From Coturnix japonica (taxonomy: Eukaryota > Chordata > Aves > Galliformes > Phasianidae): 64,000 nt of DNA. The position numbers were made by a program, and so were the translations under genes. The first letter of the stretch is position 1. Every line of letters starts with the position of its first letter. Below are positions 13,101-28,100 of this stretch, in pieces. Location: contig NC_029516.1 of NCBI RefSeq assembly GCF_001577835.2, positions 109,944,254 through 110,008,253 of the forward strand, in the 5' to 3' direction. The notes beneath the pieces were generated by a model. It had not been told where the DNA came from, did not search any database, and worked only from the letters and a program-made list of their open reading frames with translations.

Positions 13101-16100
13101 GTGAAAGCTTGGGGTCTGCCCCACTTGTCCCACAGTCTACTAAGAGAATGTCCTGATTATCAACAGTGTCGCTGTGATGATGGCCCAAGTGATGTGCAGT
13201 TTGGATGAGTCAGTGAGTGCACTGAGAGGCATCATTTTTTTTTTTTCCTGAGCATTAGAATAGATTTTCTTTAAGGCAGAGAAAAGTATTAGTAGGAAGT
13301 CAAAATATCTCATTGTTTTGACTCTGAGGTCACAATTATTCAAAGTAAAAATAGCTTATTTGTGTAGTATTAATACATAGATAATCACACATCCAGAGAG
13401 GATAGAGTCAGGGATGAGACAAGATTTATCAAAAATTCATACATGATAGCAAATCAAAATTCTGATTTTAGTGGAGCTGTAGAAATGTAAGATATACTTT
13501 TCTCCTCAGAAATGAAATCACAGATTATAAAATTAGTGAAGGCTAGCATCATACATGGTAAAGTTAGAGTCTTTGTGCTATGTTTCTTGTTTGTAAGATT
13601 GCAAGTTACTCCTGAAAGTCTGATGCTTACAAGGTGTAGAAGACTCTCACAGAATCACAGAATCACAGAATTGTAGGGGTTGGAAGGGACCTCTAGAGAT
13701 CATCGAGTCCAACCCCCCTGCCAAAGCAGGCTCCCTACACCATGTCACACAGGTAGGTGTCCAGGCGGGTCTTAAATATCTCCAGAGAAGGAGACTCCAC
13801 CACCTCCCTGGGCAGCCTGTTCCAGTGCTCCATCACCCTGACTGTAAAGAAGTTCTTCCGCACATTCGTGCGGAACTTCCTATGCTGTACTTTCATCCCA
13901 TTACCCCTAGTCCTATCCCCATGCAAATTTATTATCCATTTTATCACAATTTTATTATCCATTATGCAACACCAAATGGATACAAGATGCCCTATTACAG
14001 GCAATGTGTTATGATAAATCTTGACACCGGTTGGATCCCTGCTATCTCAAAATCAAGGCCTATCACTCTAATCAATATTTTCTGTTTTTTCTTGGTACTC
14101 TCTTTGGATGAATGCCATCTTCTGTTTTCTCTTACCTTCTAGTTTGGTTGTAGATGCCAGATTAGGGATTGTCTAATTATTTTGGTTTTGTACCTGATCT
14201 CTTACTCCTGGGAGCCACAATAATGCTAGAAATAATAGTAATGATGCAAATAATCAAAAGAAGTTCCTCTTACTGCAGAGATTCCATGGAATCTTACCAT
14301 CTTCACCAAGCAAATGGCCATGTAATACCTTTAGGAATCAAATATGTGTTGACTCCACAATGGCAGGAGCTGGCCTGTTTTCCTGTAAAGAGAGAAAAAA
14401 ACTTTTCCACAAGAATTCTCTTTCAATCTAGAGAATCCCTGGCCACATCACAGATGATACTACAAGCTACTGCATGACTGAGGAATTACCCCATGGCTTT
14501 GAGGTTGTGAATTAAGTGCATTCCTCCACCCAGGCCACAGCCAGTCCTTTTCTTCAACCATTTCCAGGTCTTTCAAGTTTTGTTGCAGTTGCACATCCTG
14601 GTTGTTAATATTTGTGTCCTTAAGAAAAAGTGTACACTGTGCCTCAGCAGCAGGAGAGGGGATGTCATCTCATATGACTGCTGAGTTAGTGACTGTACTC
14701 TCCATTCACTCTCTAGGAGAGTGAGAGGCAGTTTGGACACGCTTTAGAAGGAAATGAATGTGCAGCCAAAGCACCTATTTTTCTCACTTCAAGATAATAA
14801 GAACCACAAATAACAAGTTCATGCATTCAGTCAGGTGAATGACATCTATAAGATCACATTTTTATTTTTTTTTTAGTTATAGGGGGTTGGCGAGGTTGGC
14901 AGGGAACAGTAGGAAGTATATCTCTGCAAGATGAATCTGTAACACAGATGAGTCCATACACTGTCGTGAAAACACTTTGGAGAATGCATCAGAGGAAAAA
15001 AAATTCTTTTATTATAGCATGCACAACAGCAAAGTTCCTTTGTATTTTTATGTGGTGATGAATCATGTACCTTGTATTTAAAACTTGACTGGATCTGGTT
15101 CTGAGGCAGCACTGTAATAGGGGGAGCATTAGTTCTCAAAAAACACTTCTGTGTTTGTCTTCCACATGACTTCTCTTGACACAACTGTGGCTGCTACTGC
15201 TGCATCAAGCACACCACACCCATATACACCTCAAAATGTTCTCACTTGCTGCCAGTACTCTTTGTCAATGTCCAAGTGTCCTCAGTTTGTGATGAAACCT
15301 CCTGACCAAACTGGCTAACTTTGAAAGATTTAGTTCAAACTTAGCTCAACCATGTTTGGCCATGTTTGTGATAAAATATCATTAAGAGAACCACGGCTCT
15401 TTGCTATGAAACTAAAAGCTGCTTTCCTTGGCAAGATAAAGCTGTTACCTTCTTTTTATTTTTTAACTGCTGAGATGGTGGATCGTAAAACAGTGCAAGG
15501 TTATTGAGAGGTTCCTCAATCATTTGTCCTGGCTCCAGGACAATGCAGTGATAATGTTGAAGCTTTCCATTGGTATTTGTGCAGTGCTTGACACAATAGA
15601 ATCTATGACCATAAATCAGAAAAAAAACATTCCTTTTCAGAAGAGCTGTTATACACATGTATAACTTTGAGCAGAGGCTTATGTTCCAGTGTGGATAAGA
15701 AGTGATGAGATGGGGGTTTAAAGAAAGTAGTTTTGATATCGTGTAAGCAAATGGGATGTCCTTCTTGGGTTTATTCGTGGATATGGATAACCTTTATTTT
15801 TGCCTGTTCACACATACAAAATATTATTTACCATTCATCAGTTTCCTTAAATAAAAATATTGATAGATACTGGACTTGAAAATAATGAATTTTGGGTCCT
15901 AAGTATGTGTTTGGGGTATAGGTCCTTGAGAAATTTAGGACTTTAGTGGGCCTTTCTTTTACTTTTGCTTTCACAGCCTTTCTTCTTAGTTCAAAATACA
16001 TCCAGGAAATCTTGAATGGGCCAAACATATCATTAATGCAAAGATTATCCATGACATGCCGGAAAGGGTGGAATATGTGAAAATGTATTACTTGTATTCT

Positions 16101-19100
16101 GCTAGCTCATTCAGACATTAGGGTAGGGTGCATTTTCTTAAGCAGGAAACCTTAAAACCTCTTGCCAAAAGTGGAGAAAAGCATGGTGCAAACTGCTGAC
16201 TTGTGCCATCTGATAGTAGACTTTAAATACTAATTGTCAAGAAAAGGCACTGTTTGAGCAGTGCAGACTATGAAATTTGCATGTGAGCAACATGACTCAA
16301 AAAACCACACAAATGTCTGACTGCCATAAATCAAAGGGTTAATGAACTTGGCATCTGATTTAAGCTAGCTTCCAAAGTGGAAAAGGCCACTGAATGCATC
16401 AGTCGCCTTTTGTTTCTTTCCAATACTAACTACTTATAGGGTTTTTCTGGCATCTGAGATTGCTAGGAAGAAGATAGATAGTCCATTATAGTTTCTTTTG
16501 GAAGAGCAGAAGTTATAATTATCCAAAAATCACAATACTAACCCAAGTTATCATTTCCTGATGTCAATGACATTGCTCATTGCCCAAAAACAGGAAAACA
16601 GCTATTCCTTTATGAGCTGAACAAAGTTTTGAAATATATGGGAGGTTACTGTTTCAAAAGCCAGAAAACTTCATCAGACCTTTAGCTGTGGGTATGAGAT
16701 TAATTCTGATGCTTTGAAAATCTAGTATTTTCACCTTAATTTGATATACCTTATTGATGAGCTCAAGAGATAAGAATGAAATACTTAAACTGAATACTTC
16801 TACTTTAATTCAGTATTTCTTATTGATGAGCTCAAAGAAAAATATTATTAAAGGCAATAATATTATGTATGTAGGTCACTCTGAAAGTACTATTTCCTAT
16901 TTATTTCCATGGGAACTACAATAGATATGAAGAACACAAGAACACTATTTGATATAGCAAATGCTCAGCTACAAACACTAGTTTTCAACATTGTCATCAC
17001 CATTACCTCTGTATTTTTGCAAATAATCAGAAAGAGCCGGCATGCCGAGCTCATAAAAATCTACACCAGTGGAAATGACCCACTGTTTCACAGGTGCTAT
17101 GATGGCATCATTGCTAGGAAAAGGTTGCCCACGCAGTTTATCTTTCATTGACCAAAAAGGATGGAATTCAGAAGGCATCAGATACAGACTAGACAATGAA
17201 TGTGGTAGAACAGTCCAGCCAAAACTGGCAGTGAGTTCTATGATCTTCAAACTGGTTTGGGCCCTGGCACAACCATGTTGCTAGACAAAGATTTTCTTCT
17301 TCGAAGATTTCCAGTGATATGACTCCAAAGATATCTTTTTCTTCTTGGGGTCATGTAATAGGCATTGTCTTGGTCTTTTATCAATTTTTCTTTCTCTCCT
17401 TTCTCTCTCTCCCAAGTCTTAATGGAAATTTTCACATTTTTAGGGCCAGTGACTACCATTTTTCTAACTCTATAAGCAATGCCAAATGCAGTGAAGTCCT
17501 GTTCCACAACTAGATTTCAGCTATCACAACCAATAAACATGTTGATCACTCATCTCAGCTAACTAGCAAGATCTATGACCTAAAAGAAGGGGAGTGAGGG
17601 CATGGCAGAGAGAGAAATAGATGTCCCTTTACACCAAAAGGTTGAACAACTCATTGTGAGTTTGGTCTCATTGAACTTGCACCTGACTTATTTCTTAAGG
17701 CTACAGGGAAAGACAGTAAAAATAAACAATATCAAAGGACAGTGGGATCTCAACAGTACAAGATGATAAGAGCAGAGTGGCAAAAGTTAGAGGTGGAAAG
17801 TAACTGAGGAGGGCAGAGTGGAGGCAGATCGCACCATGACAGGGAGAAGAATCTGGAAGGAAGAGTTGTATTTATCAAAGAAAGCATAAAAAAATGGAAT
17901 TAGGGGCTCTGAAAAGTTTGAAATAGCATGAAAAGGTGGCTGCAGTCAGGAGACACAGACGAAGTGGCTCTGTTCCTCTTGCTGTTTCTCAGGATCTGGA
18001 CCTCCCAAAAATGTCAGTGGAGATTTGGCCTTTTTGCATGCTGCCCATTCAAAATCACTGTGAGGAGGGATAAAGTCCTTAATCGTAACACTTGGTGTAG
18101 ACTTAGAAAACTGTAAAATCTAAGATTTTCTTCCACTTTCATGTTTTAAAACATCTATGTGCAAAGCCACACCCAAAGTGGGTTTTTTGTTAGTTTGTTT
18201 GTTTTCATACAGCCAGAGTATGTTTGTCTATAACTAAACAGGGACTGATTTCATACAGTGGTACATGAAAGAAGTGCTCAGATCTGCATGGTATTAACAA
18301 TCACACCGTATGCCATCTTTCGTATTACCTGAGGCCATAAAATGTTCTGTTTTCCTTTTGATGCCCTTTTCAAAACAGGCTGACCATAAATGTTTGCTTG
18401 GGAAATATTTTATGACCACACAGTATTAACTGACACAGTGCCATGACGAGAGAATCTGAGGCTATAGAGCCATGTCCTGCTGCTGTGTATTGCTGCATCT
18501 ACAGTCAAAGTGTATAAGGATGGAGACATTCAAAACAATGAAAAGTCTGTACATGCTCTAGAATTAGTTTAAAAGATTATGCTAGGTGAATGCATTGTAA
18601 TGGTCTCGGTGATGTCAAAACAAAAGTGTAAGGCAGTATTTATTGCACCTGTTTTGGCACCTAGGTAGATTGGAACAAAATGAGATGTTTTTCTTCAAAC
18701 GTTTTATATCCAAGATAGTTTCAGTGGTACTTGTTTGACCAAAGATCTACAACACGGATAACTCTTGTGGTCTGGTGAGCCTTTGCTTGCTGGCCAGTTA
18801 AAGCACAATTTCAAATGAATCATGCTTTAAAGTATTTCTATTACTCTGTATAGGCTGAGTGGGAGCTGAGAGCAACTAGGCTGCAGACTCAATAGATGTC
18901 CACACTGTAAAAATCTACAATTCCTTAAGATTCAGTGGTCTCTTAAAATCTATCTGTGTCTTCCATTCACCATCATGCCTAGTGTGTCTAGTGCTCTGAG
19001 CAAGAGACAACACTTTATCTCAGTACTGCTATTGTTATGGTAAAGGACGTAAGCAAATTCTGTATTGGGTTGCTGTGAAAGTTATAAAATCAGCAGTAAA

Positions 19101-22100
19101 TTCCATTCCCTCCAGTAAGGAAGGGAAGAAGAAGGAGCACACCTATTATGGCATTGTGCTGGGAGGCAACTGAATATACCATTAACCCCAGAGTCTGGGT
19201 GCTTGTTAGGAAATACACTTTGGGGTTGAATAGCCTTGGCCATACTGAGCAAGATTTGAGTTGGCAGAGAAATTATAACTCTGTTCCATGGATTCTATGT
19301 GAGTTTTGGATGAACACAGTGTAGTTAATTAGGATTAATCTCTAATGACTACCGAGAGAATACTGTATTGCTCACTGTTCTTTCCATTTCCCTTGTGTAC
19401 TTCTCCAATTTCCAATAACAGAAAAAGGAGGAACAAAACTGCATACATGGGTAGGCTTTGTCCATACCACTGTAATATATCAACATCAGAAGTACTGTTC
19501 TGTAATTACCACAGTTTAAAACCTACTAGATATGCATACAGAATAGAATTCTATTAATAAAACTTATCTTTTCCATACAGTAACTATTTAGTAGGCATAA
19601 GGTCAGTGAATTTACACACCAGTGAAATTCTGTAGCTTTAGAAATACAAAAATACTTAAAGCAGTACAAATAATTGAGTTGGATAAGCCTGGAAATCTTT
19701 CTGTACCATGTAGCATGTGTTTTTTTCTGTTTTCTATGATCTTAGGTTTAAAATTACTAGTAACCATTAATAAAAATATTTGATATTTAACTAAAAGAAA
19801 TGGAAATGCAAGGTTAAACTACTGACTTCCACAAGGAATGCAGATACATCTTTTCATTTACAGGATGCCATCATCACATTTTACTGGTTCTCTGTAATTT
19901 TGTTCAAGTTTAAAAGTTTTAGATGCTGATCCAGACAGAAAAGCTTTTTACTGTAGACAAAGAAATCTTGTAAATGCTTCAATTTTAATACCTTCGCTCT
20001 CAGTGCCACACCACATCAGGTCCTATACTCATCTTTTGTATAGTCAGAGACAGTACGTGGATAGGAAAGAATACAAGCTGTAGTTCTTAGAACAAATTAC
20101 TCAACACATTGACCTCAAGTTGAATTTCAGCCTTCCTAGATCAGCAAAATTCTGGGTATCTTGTTTCTAAAACTGTGTTGCAGTTCAGTTACTGGTGCTA
20201 ATTGTTCACATTCCTTTTGACTTATTGGCCATAAGTATTGAGGTGGGCTTTCCAGTTTTAATCACATATGAAATGTATGAGAAATCATATACTTACAAAA
20301 AACAACCATCTTTGTAATGATACATGGCAGCTTGGTAGAACACAATACACTGTTCCATATAGGCATAAAAGAAGAGCAAAGAATTTATTCCGAGTTAACT
20401 GCTTAGGGATTTTTAGGTCAGTGGAAGGTAATTATGCAAAAAATGAACTTGGCCAGAATGTACAAGTTAACATCTGTATCATTGCAAAATAAATGCCACA
20501 GATGTTTTAATAATGAATAACAGATGTGATTAGTGCCTAGGTTTTAAATCTCATCTAAAAATCTTCCTCTTGTAGGTAATTCTTCCCCTTACCTTTTCTC
20601 CAGCCTTATGCAGAAAACTAACTGGCTACTGGTTGGGACTGCAGGCTGCTGCCTACCTCATCACCAGCTTCTGTCTTTCGGCTTTGCCTTTAAGACATGG
20701 TGCATTATTTATGAGAGCTGGCAGAGCAGCCCTTAATTTGCAAGTCAAAAAGTACAGTCAACTGCATGAACAGAGAGCACAACTGAGAGCACCAGCCCAG
20801 TGCAATGCAGTCATGCACAATGATAACCTTTTGCTTGGGTTGAAGGCAATAGTTTTCTGCAGACTCAGTGAGTCATTGGAAATAAATACAAACTGTCTTA
20901 GTAAAGGCATAAACACAAATGCTGGAAGGCAGCAGTCAAATAATCAAGCACTGCTGTGGAGTGCTGTGCATTGTTTACCTTAAAAAGGTAAAGATTAACG
21001 ACTTTAAACTAATGGAGTAGGCCTCTGTAAGGAATCTTCTACCATGGGACTAAAGAATGGTCATATACATCAAGAAGGCAGAAAATGAGTGACTGAGGTA
21101 ACAGTGCTGCACAGCCAAACATGGAGACTGGAACTGAGGCCACCTTGTCTGCCCTGCATGGTAGGGTGGGAAATGAAATAGGTACCTTGCACTTTGCAGT
21201 TTGTTGAATGTTGTGTTTGCCCACCAGGTGGACAGGCCCTTCTACTCCGGGCAGCTTCTGGCTCTATCAACTTCTCTTGCAGTGATGTTTCCTGATAGAC
21301 ACCCATTTTGGCACCTGAGGTGACTTCAGGTGCCATCAGAAACCGGTAGCTGTTGTTCCAGCTTTTCTTAGCTGCTCTCAGCAATGTGCTGCCTCTTGCG
21401 TAAGAGCATCCAGAAGCTCTGTAAAGGTTCTGGATTTTTGATTTCCTCCTTTCCTTCCAGAGGACATCTCTGTCAGCATTGGAGCGGTCAGAGCAGCAGA
21501 TCAGGAGAGCATCCAGCCTGGAAGAGCTCCTTCGAATAACTCATGCTGAGGACTGGAAGCTGTGGAAATGCAGGCTAAAACTCAAAAGCCTGGCCAATTT
21601 AGACTCCCGCTCTGCATCACATCGCTCCACCAGATTTGCTGCTGCTTTCTATGATATCGATACACTGAAAGGTAAGTGCAGGATTGCATTTGAGTCTAGC
21701 TCCAGCTTCAGGACCGCTGTATCTTATGCAGTAATGGGTTAAGTACCAGGGGTTTCCTAGAAGACACCTGCACTGGAAACAGCAGGATATTAATGGAAAA
21801 TGACATTGTATGAAAAAATGTCAGGCAATGGCCTGAGTACATCTCCCTTTTTATGGCCAAATCAGGCTTATTGTACTGTATATTGTCCAAAGAAGAGTTC
21901 TGTTATGTATGGATCAATCAGTCCAAGGACAGACAGGAAATAAACATGCAAAGAGTGGTCTGGACTGATGGGCTGAGGGGCTTGCCAGCAGCACTGTGCC
22001 AGATCCAGGAATTTACTTGCAGTCAGAAACAAATGAGCTTTAAACAGGCATTGAAATTCCATTTATAATGAAGTGCACTCTGATCTAAGGCACTGCATCG

Positions 22101-25100
22101 GTACTAGTGTCTGGGTGGAAACTGGAGGGAGGAGCTATTGTCCTAATACTCTTACTCTGTTTGAGGAAATCTCCCTGGAGATAAGAAGTAGGCTTTGAAA
22201 CTGCCAGTCAGTACCTAAGTCCAGGGAATCACAATCTTTTCCCTCTCTTGAAGCAAAAATGAATGCTGTTCCCTGTAAGTGAGAGAGAAGAAGGCCGTTA
22301 TATGATCATTGATGTAAAATAAAGGATCAATTGCTCTGCTTCTGTCAAGGAGGTGGATATCCTACAGCAAAGCTACTCTGTAGCCTGGCCAAGTACTGAC
22401 AAAGCTATTTTTTCTTTCAGTTTTGAATCTGAAGCTATATGACCATATCACTTTCCTTTGGGGAAATCAGATATTGCTGATTCTGTTCCAACATCACTAT
22501 TGCAATAACCACAGCTATATTTGCACACCATTAGTGTCACTTTCATATCTATTACTTCTACATTTCAGTTAATTTATGGCAAAGCAAAGGCCTTAATTTG
22601 CTTCTCTAAGACATGGGACAGAAATACAGAGATGAATGCCAGTCTGAACATGGCTTTCATATGACAGGCATGGCTTTAAACTTCTAATAGAACATTTGTA
22701 TTGAAAATAAAATAAAATAAAAATACACACATACACAAAAACAAAACAAAAGAGACCCTGCAACAGAAGAAAACAACATCCAATATACAAAGGAAGAACA
22801 GTTAAGAGGGCTTTAACTATTGACACGCTTTTCATTTTAACACCTTTACAAGTCTGTACATAAACATTAGGAACCGATGTTGTCAGAAGTAGTACCAATG
22901 GTCAAACACAATTTTTCTCTATTCACTGTTGCTCATTTAGTGAGCATCGGTATTTCTGGAGAAAAAAGAAAAAAATAATAATCCTTTTGTCAATACAGTG
23001 AAAAAACAAAGGATGTCGTAATAGGCTTTCTTCAGTGGCAGAATAATATAACTGTTTAGGTAATGTCAGACGCCTGTAGGCGTACAGATATAACTCTTTT
23101 ATAACAACGTGGCACAGCTGTTAGGTCACTTCCTACTTTCTTTTTAAAGATCTAACTTTAGACACAGAGATGTCAGCCTATTGGGTCATCTTCTCCATTC
23201 CTTCATCCAAAGTGGAATTACTCCAGAACAGAAACGTCTTTGTTCTAATATCTTAATACATTCAAGGTACTAAAGCTCCTTACAAAAACAGAAAAAAAGC
23301 CCAAGAAAACAAAGCAAAGCCTACAAACTCGTAAACGTATATTTCTTTCCCATGCTCTTTCCAGTCAGTAAGCACTGACCCCCTTTGCCAAGGGCATCTG
23401 TTTTGTTTTAGTAAAGTGTTATGATGAGATGTCTGGGTCTAGGCTATTCACTGCTTCACTATTAGACCATCTCCCACAGCATCCCAGACTCCAGCCAGGG
23501 TGGAAGAGGTCAAAGCACAAGAAAAACTTCCTTCAGTATGTCTGCAGCAAAAAATAGGTTAGGGAAAATGTGGACCTGCTGCTGAAATGAGGTAGGAGCC
23601 CTGGTAATGAAGGACACTGAGAATGCCAGGTTATTGAACACCTTCTTTGTTTTGGTCTTTACTGCTAAGACAGGATTCTTGGGGATCCCAGACCTGGGAG
23701 ATTAGAGAGAGCCTAGGGAAAGGAAGACTTCCTCTTGGTCAAGGAGGATCTGCTCAGGGGTCATTTAGGCAACCTTGATGGACACGAATTCATGGGCCTC
23801 AATGGAATGCACTCATGAGAGCTGAGGGAGCTGGCAGAAGTGATTGCCAAGCTGCTCTCTATCATCTTTGAAAGGTCATGGAGAATGGGAGAGAACTGGA
23901 GGAGAGCCTGTGACACTGCAGTCTTCAGAAAGGGCAAGGAGGAGGATCTGGTAAACTGCAGGGCAGTCAGTTCACCTCTGGCCCTGGAAGGTGATGGAAA
24001 AGCTTATTCTGGATGTCATCTCCAAACAAACAGAAAAAGAAATATTATTAGGAGTACTTAACATGTGTTTGTTAAGGGGAAATTAGACAGGTAGTTATGA
24101 TGTCATGACTGGTTGGGTAGATAAGCAGAGAGCAGTGGATGTTGTCTACCTTAACTTCATCAAGGCTTTTTACACTGCCTCCCAGAACATCGTGTTAGGT
24201 AACCTTAGAAAGTGTGTGGGATAGATGAGTGGACAGTCAGGTGGATTGAGAACTGGCAGAGCTCATTGAGTTGTGATCAGCAACAGAGTTTGGTTGGAAG
24301 CCTGTAGCTAGCACTGCTCCCCAGGGATTGGTACTAGATAGATTCTTGCTCAAGTCTTCTTCAGTGTCCCAGATGAAGGGCTAGAGTGCACTCTCAATAA
24401 ATTTGCTGGTTATATGGAGCTGGAAGTAATGGCTGACATATGACATATCAGAAGGCAGTGCTGCCATTCAGTGGGACCTGGACTGGCTGGAGAGTTAGGC
24501 AGAGGGGAACCTTATGAAGTTGAACATGGGAAGTGCAGAGCCTTCCACTTGAGGAGGAATAACCACACACATTAGTACAGGTTAGGGGCTGACATGCTAG
24601 AAAGCAGCTCTGTAGAGAAGGACCTCGGTGTCCTGTTAGACTACAAAGTGACCAGGAACCAGCAGTGTACTCTCGTGGCCAAGAAAGCAAATGGTATCCT
24701 AGAGTGAATTAAAAAGAGCATCACCAGCAGGTTGAGGGAGGTGATCCTCCCCCTCTGCTCTGCCCTACTGAGGCCACTTTTGTAGTTCTGTGTCCAGTTC
24801 TGACACAGTCCAAGAAAGAGGAATTCTTGAGAGAGCTCAGCAGGGAGCCACAGAGATGACTGGGGCACCTGAAACATCTTTCATATGAGGAATCCTCAGA
24901 GACCCAGGTCTTTTCAGGCTGATGAAGAGAAGGCTGAGGGGAGGATCTTGTCAATGCTTATAAATATATAGAGGGTGGGAGTAAAAAGGATGGAGTTGGA
25001 CTCTTATCAGTGGTGCTCAGTGACAGAACAAGGGGCAATGGGCACAAACTGAAACATAGGATTTTTCATATGAGCATGAAGAAAAACTTCTTTGCTTTGA

Positions 25101-28100
25101 GGGTTACAGTACTGAAACAGACTACCCAGGAAGAGGAGATGGACTAGTTGATCTCCAGAGAACTCTTCCAACCTCCATAATTCTGTGGTTCTGTGATTCT
25201 CTGAATTCAGGAAATTGTTCCTCCTTTCTAGAGCTTTAGTGATCTCACTGAAAGCTCACCTCACCCCATGCCACCACAGTCTCTCCAAAGTAGCTCAGCT
25301 CACCTACAACAGTAGCACTTTCAGACTTCAAGTGCATTTCATTGCACCCAAATTTTGCAGCAGAAAAGATCAGAGTGTTTCATCAAAAGATCATAGTCTT
25401 TCACAACAAAATATGACATTCAGTTATTTGATCAGACCTTCCTAAAACATCCCTTCTGTTAAAAAAGTGGTTAATAAAGGGAGGATGTGTACGGATAGAA
25501 AGGTCACTGCTTACACTCACTGAAGTGACATCTGAAGCGATTACATGCATGTACTGTAATAAGTTTGGCAAACACTTTATTTTCTATTTTAAGGCTTAGG
25601 ATTAGAGAGATGTTTTGATTGACTCAGTTACTCCACAAAATTCTATTAGTGATTCTGCTCTTAATTTATGCTGTAGGAAGTAAAATCAGAATCCAGGTCC
25701 CAAACTCTTATTTTTTGTACTTTTTGCATGACTGGAAAGTGGCATGAATCAACCCTTGGGAAAGACTTTGCAGGAATAAACAAACTAATTGAAATGTACA
25801 CGGTCAGATGAAGAAAATAAAAGTAATAGAAGGAAAGTCAGCCAGGAAAGGGAGAAATAAAGGCTCATCTGAAGAAAAGTATAGCATTTTGATTAAAAGT
25901 CTTTCAGAGTTTATTTTCTTTCTTTTAGAACTGCTCTGTAAATGCACACACTGCTGGCATAATAGCAGGAAGATGGACAGCAATGGAAATGAAAGCAATT
26001 TTCTTGATAGAAGTTGCTCCCTGTCCTTCATAAAGCTGATGAAAAGAGGCAGACAGGAAAAAATTTCCTTGATTTTAAGACAGACTTAAAGCATAAGTTG
26101 ACTATCAACTTATTCCATAACAGGAATCTGGAAAACAAAAGTGCAAAAAAAAAAAAAAAAAAAAAAAGCATGGCCACCTCTACAAAGCACTGAGGTGGTA
26201 TTATGTTAAGATTTGTCTCTCACTGCTTCAGCCAGTGAATGCATTATTCCTTCTCACAGTCATTATTTGATAGATGTGCCTGAAATAAATTACTAGCTGA
26301 CACCAATTCAGTATTCGAAAGATGCCACAGTGTTTTGAATAGATAAAACAGACTTGAATTTGTATTCCTGTTATTCTAACTTGAATTCCCTGAGGGTACT
26401 TAGTGTGAGAGTGTTTGTCTTGGATTTTGCTCATCAGCTCAGAGACAGCGCTGTCTGGCTGTCATCCAGTGGGAGCACTAATACTCTCTGACCAGAGTCT
26501 GTTAATCATTTATGTGCTTTTCCAGTCAGGCCTGGGCTCTGCATGCCTACTGAGGGGTAAGGGTGGTGAGATGCTGGGACTGCAACTTGAGATGGTCCTG
26601 CAGGATAGGATAAGGAGCTGGGGACTGCTTGTGCTGATGAGTTGGCGCTGGGATCTCATTATCTGCCATAAGGTATCACAAAATCTTAGAATGGCTTAGG
26701 CTTGGCAAGGACCTTACAGACCACCCAATTTCAATTTCCAGCCATGGGCAGGGCTGCCACACACATGATCAGGCTGCACAGGGCCCCATCCAAGGCGTCC
26801 AGGGATGGGGCATCCATAGATTCTCTGGACAGCCAGTGCCTCAGCACCCTCTGAGGAAAGAATTTCTTCCTAACATTTAACCTTAATCTCCATGTTTGAG
26901 TTTAAAACTATTCCCCCTTGTCCTTTCACTATAAGATTGTGTAAAAAGTTTCTCTCCCTCCTGTTTATAAGCACCCTTCAAGTACTGGGAGGCTGCAATG
27001 AGTTCTCCCCAGAGCTTTCTCTTTTCCAAGCTAAACAAGCCCAATTCCTTCAGCCTGTCTCCCCAGGAGAGGTGCTCTAGCCTTCTGGACCCTCTCCCCA
27101 TCTTTCTTGTGCTAGGGGCTCCAAACCTGGACGCAGTACTCCAGAGGGGGCCTTAAAAGGGCAGAGCAAAGAAGAGCAATGACCTCCCTATCCTTGCTGG
27201 CCACCTCTCTTATGATGCTGCCCAGGAAGTTGGTCATAGCTGGCTCATTTTCAGATTTTTGTTCACCAGAACCCACAAGTCCTTCTCCACTGGGCTACTC
27301 TCAAGCAGTTCTTCACCCATTCTGTACATATATGTGGGATTGCTGCAACTCAGGTGTAGCACCTTGCACCCAATCTTGCTGAGCCTCATTAGGTTCACAT
27401 GGTCCTGCTTCTCAGGTTTGTCCAGGTCCCTCAGGATGACTTTCTATTGTGTCAACTGCACCACTCAGCTGAAGGTACATTAAACCTTAATTAAAGGGAT
27501 ATAATTTAGCTGGGAAGTATTGGTAATGGTTGGATTAGATGATATACTAGGTCTTTTCCAACCTTGATAATTCTGTGATTCTGTGAAACCCCCCTGCCCA
27601 GGTAATTCATAAAGATGTTGAAGAGCACTGGTTCCAAGACTGACCAGCTTTCATCCAGACATATATCCATTGACTAGCAATCAGCCCTACTTAGCCCATA
27701 GACATTAAGGGACATTTTGGTCACCCCTACTGAATACTGAAAGCAGATAAATGTAGCAACGTCTTTGCCAGGGCAGCTGGCGTAAGTTACTGGGATAATT
27801 TTGTACTCTGCCTCTCTCTGGTCCTTAAATTGATCTAAGTAAGTGTAGATGGCCTGTCAGCACTTTATTTTTATTTATGTAATACCTTACTAAACAGAGG
27901 TTTACTTTGCCGCAATCGCTCAATAAAAATGGGGCTCTTTCTAGTCATAGATGAAGAATGGCAGAAGACTCAATGTGTGCCAAGGGAAACCTGTGTAGAA
28001 GTTGCCAAAGAGCTGGGTACGACAACCAACAAGTTCTTCAAGCCACCCTGCGTGAATGTGTTCAGATGTGGAGGCTGCTGCAATGAGGAGAGTCTGAGCT

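Larger units (their letters stand above)
4174..21460 (+). other. VEGFD: VEGFD intron 1 (17.3 kb)
   Basis: GTAGGC...TTCCAG. Apart from the listed CR1 scraps, the mariner remnant, simple repeats and a pyrimidine-skewed, non-repetitive stretch at about 6030-6580, I see no further features. No conserved coding exon was recognised. The ORFs in it are short and unlike known proteins. Confidence 0.8.
21672..27944 (+). other. VEGFD: VEGFD intron 2 (6.3 kb)
   Basis: GTAAGT...TTTCTAG. Between exon 2 and the first CR1 (21672-23460) and between the two CR1 copies (25203-26675) I see only AT-rich sequence, an A-run and no recognisable exon. Confidence 0.8.

Noticed and set aside
20633-20983. 116-codon plus-strand frame upstream of VEGFD exon 2
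   Set aside because: Not part of VEGFD, whose exon 1 to exon 2 join is in phase without it; no family match.
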